From Macrocystis pyrifera (lineage: Eukaryota; Sar; Phaeophyceae; Laminariales; Laminariaceae), in contig JASSKH010000023.1 of the NCBI GenBank assembly GCA_031763025.1, positions 7,839,501 to 7,903,500 on the forward strand: a DNA stretch of 64,000 nucleotides. Reading direction: 5' to 3'. Position numbers and translations under genes: made by a program. Under the pieces are notes generated by a model. It did not search any database and had not been told where the DNA came from. It saw nothing but the letters and a program-made list of their open reading frames with translations. Below are positions 63,201 through 64,000 of this stretch, piece after piece (position 1 is the first letter of the stretch; the number at the start of each line of letters is the position of its first letter).

Positions 63201-64000
63201 GGGATCGTGGTGGAACCCTCCTGCTGCGGTGTCCTCCTCCCTAACCTCGGCAGACGAGGCGATTAACTCATCGCCGTTCTACGCGACCTTGTTGAACGCG
63301 CTCGCTATAGCGGCGTGCTTGCTCGGACCCTACATGGCGTTGACAGGATTGAGGTAAGACGCGGCGAAATAACTCGCGCGACCGAATTTACGCTCTTGCT
63401 TTCAGAATGGGACCTTGTTGCCTAAGCTGCATAAAACGATTGATCCCTCAGAATCTACCACGCTTATACGTGCAGCAGTTGTTGTTGTTGTGTTTCCCCC
63501 CGCCTATTTTTTTTCTGTGTTATCTGTGTTTTTAGCCTTCGCTTCACTTTTTCGTCGAGCGCGAGCTAAGGTATATGCTATACCACTTGCTGTCACGAGG
63601 CAGGGGCTTTCCTCGCTCGCTCGGTCTGTGAAAAATTATTGGTTTGTGCGCAAACATGAACTCTGCAAGCCCGGAGGGATTTTAATCACTACCCAGCTGA
63701 TGGTCAGGGGCCAACATTGATAGCACTGTTTCGCTACGTGCAAGCGCTCCAGTTTCACTGCCCAAGACTGCCTGAATATCGTCCACTGTCAATGCATTAT
63801 GGCCGCTGGTGGCACCGGGTTCACAACGTGTTCATCACATACGGCAGTACGGTTTTGGCCAGCGCGTTAATCTCACTCCCCTGTTGCTTTCTTACAATTT
63901 TGTTTCTTGTCTCAGCCGCCCGCGGGCCAACACAGTACTGCTGGGAGTGGAAGTCGGTGCGTTTAAGGCCGCCAACGCTTTCTACTTGATGTCCGGCAGT
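57266..64000 (+). CDS. GH16 beta-glucanase/transglycosylase-like protein, partial, frameshifted
   Basis: Family GH16 acts on beta-1,3/1,6-glucans; in algae, members serve laminarin or chrysolaminarin metabolism. Exons are 57266-57421, 58665-59061, 60194-60381, 61976-62180, 63193-63353 and possibly 63916-64000 (window end), with matching phases 0, 0, 2, 0, 2. The N-terminus is a signal peptide (RLLLLCSWYTWLPW...), then WSEEFDHT. Exon 2 has ENGCDLGSSCGFESGQLE, then a one-base shift (58751-58787), then YVDEDGRLVITAG, HGRVEVRAKV and SGIWLMPSE. The active-site region reads CARVNIVE where GH16 normally has CGEIDIME. Later landmarks are ASLNFGDE, FHVYSLEWEEGEFRWYLDG, FHLEMGVKLGG and MLVDYVRITQ. Exon 5 adds a membrane helix (LLNALAIAACLLGPYMA). 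The ATG at 57266 immediately precedes the signal peptide. Confidence 0.82.
59365..59475. mobile_element. piggyBac-like hairpin MITE, copy 4, diverged
   Basis: GTTAGAACCCCTTTAGGAC then CTCCCGTTTTGGGGAC; the right side GTGCAGTAGCAAAAGGGGTCAA keeps a weak mirror of the left end. In GH16 intron 2. Confidence 0.4.
62500..62602 (-). mobile_element. Poly-G family, B-type, minus strand
   Basis: Minus strand: G tract, GCGTACTCATTTCTTTACTG, GGACCATTGACCACGCACCC and TTTCGAGACGGAGCACCG. Abuts the A-type copy at 62577 through a shared C/G tract, in GH16 intron 4. Confidence 0.75.
62577..63136 (-). mobile_element. Poly-G family, A-type, full length, minus strand
   Basis: Minus strand from G tract 63127-63136 through TGTACTCGATGTCATGCATA, TATGACCATAGACCCTCGC, CCGGGACGGAGCACGTCGGG and AAGAACCGCTTGTGAGGCGG to the second G tract (62579-62602). 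About 560 bp, with no ORF. Confidence 0.85.

Noticed and set aside
63415-63989. ORFs at 63415-63720 and 63717-63989 as GH16 exons in those frames
   Set aside because: Neither follows the phase-2 donor at 63353 in frame. The only compatible continuation I found is 63916 to the window end, kept as tentative.

Overview
This is an intron-rich, repeat-dense nuclear eukaryotic window. I think it is a stramenopile alga, most likely a brown alga. That is an inference from gene style: long GT-AG introns, a GH16 beta-glucan enzyme with a C-terminal membrane helix, a peroxisomal dienoyl-CoA reductase, and algal-type LINE and THAP/DDE remnants. It is not bacterial. There are no operons, and nearly all the long ORFs made of P, G, V, S or T runs come from homopolymers and microsatellites.

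Three host genes can be rebuilt by following splice sites with matching intron phase. (1) A peroxisomal 2,4-dienoyl-CoA reductase (DECR2-like), 14275-25182 on +, has 7 exons and 289 aa and ends in SKL (PTS1). (2) A small membrane protein of unknown function, 54174-56946 on -, has 4 exons whose introns are all phase 0. (3) A secreted, membrane-anchored GH16 beta-glucanase/transglycosylase-like protein starts at 57266 on + and runs off the window. It has one internal frameshift and a changed catalytic motif. Genes 2 and 3 are divergent across a 319-bp gap.

The most striking object is 30219-52360. It is a ~22.1-kb element with multi-kilobase imperfect terminal inverted repeats (left ~3.9 kb; right ~5.4 kb, including a ~2-kb insertion). 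The outer part of each arm is an array of ~255-bp subterminal units. The ~12.8-kb core holds a spliced gene of unknown function (34729-41016), a second spliced gene or fragment (41924-43940), and on the opposite strand a broken THAP-like/DDE_Tnp_4-type transposase (44318-46899) whose D, D, E motifs are still visible. This is the best candidate for an undescribed system: a giant cargo-carrying DNA transposon.

The rest is dense with small elements. There are 18 copies of a ~105-bp TTACGGGGG...CCCCCGTAA MITE with TA target duplications. A poly-G-bounded family has about 19 copies. Five copies of a ~330-bp tRNA-derived SINE are present, along with piggyBac-like and Stowaway-like hairpins. Other repeats are a 29-bp satellite, a ~950-bp palindrome with gag-like coding in DECR2 intron 1, and a LINE 3' relic. 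1-14 kb and 25-30 kb are essentially repeats with a few gene relics.

Homopolymer-associated frameshifts recur in several genes. Uncorrected long-read indels are therefore a serious alternative to real pseudogenization.
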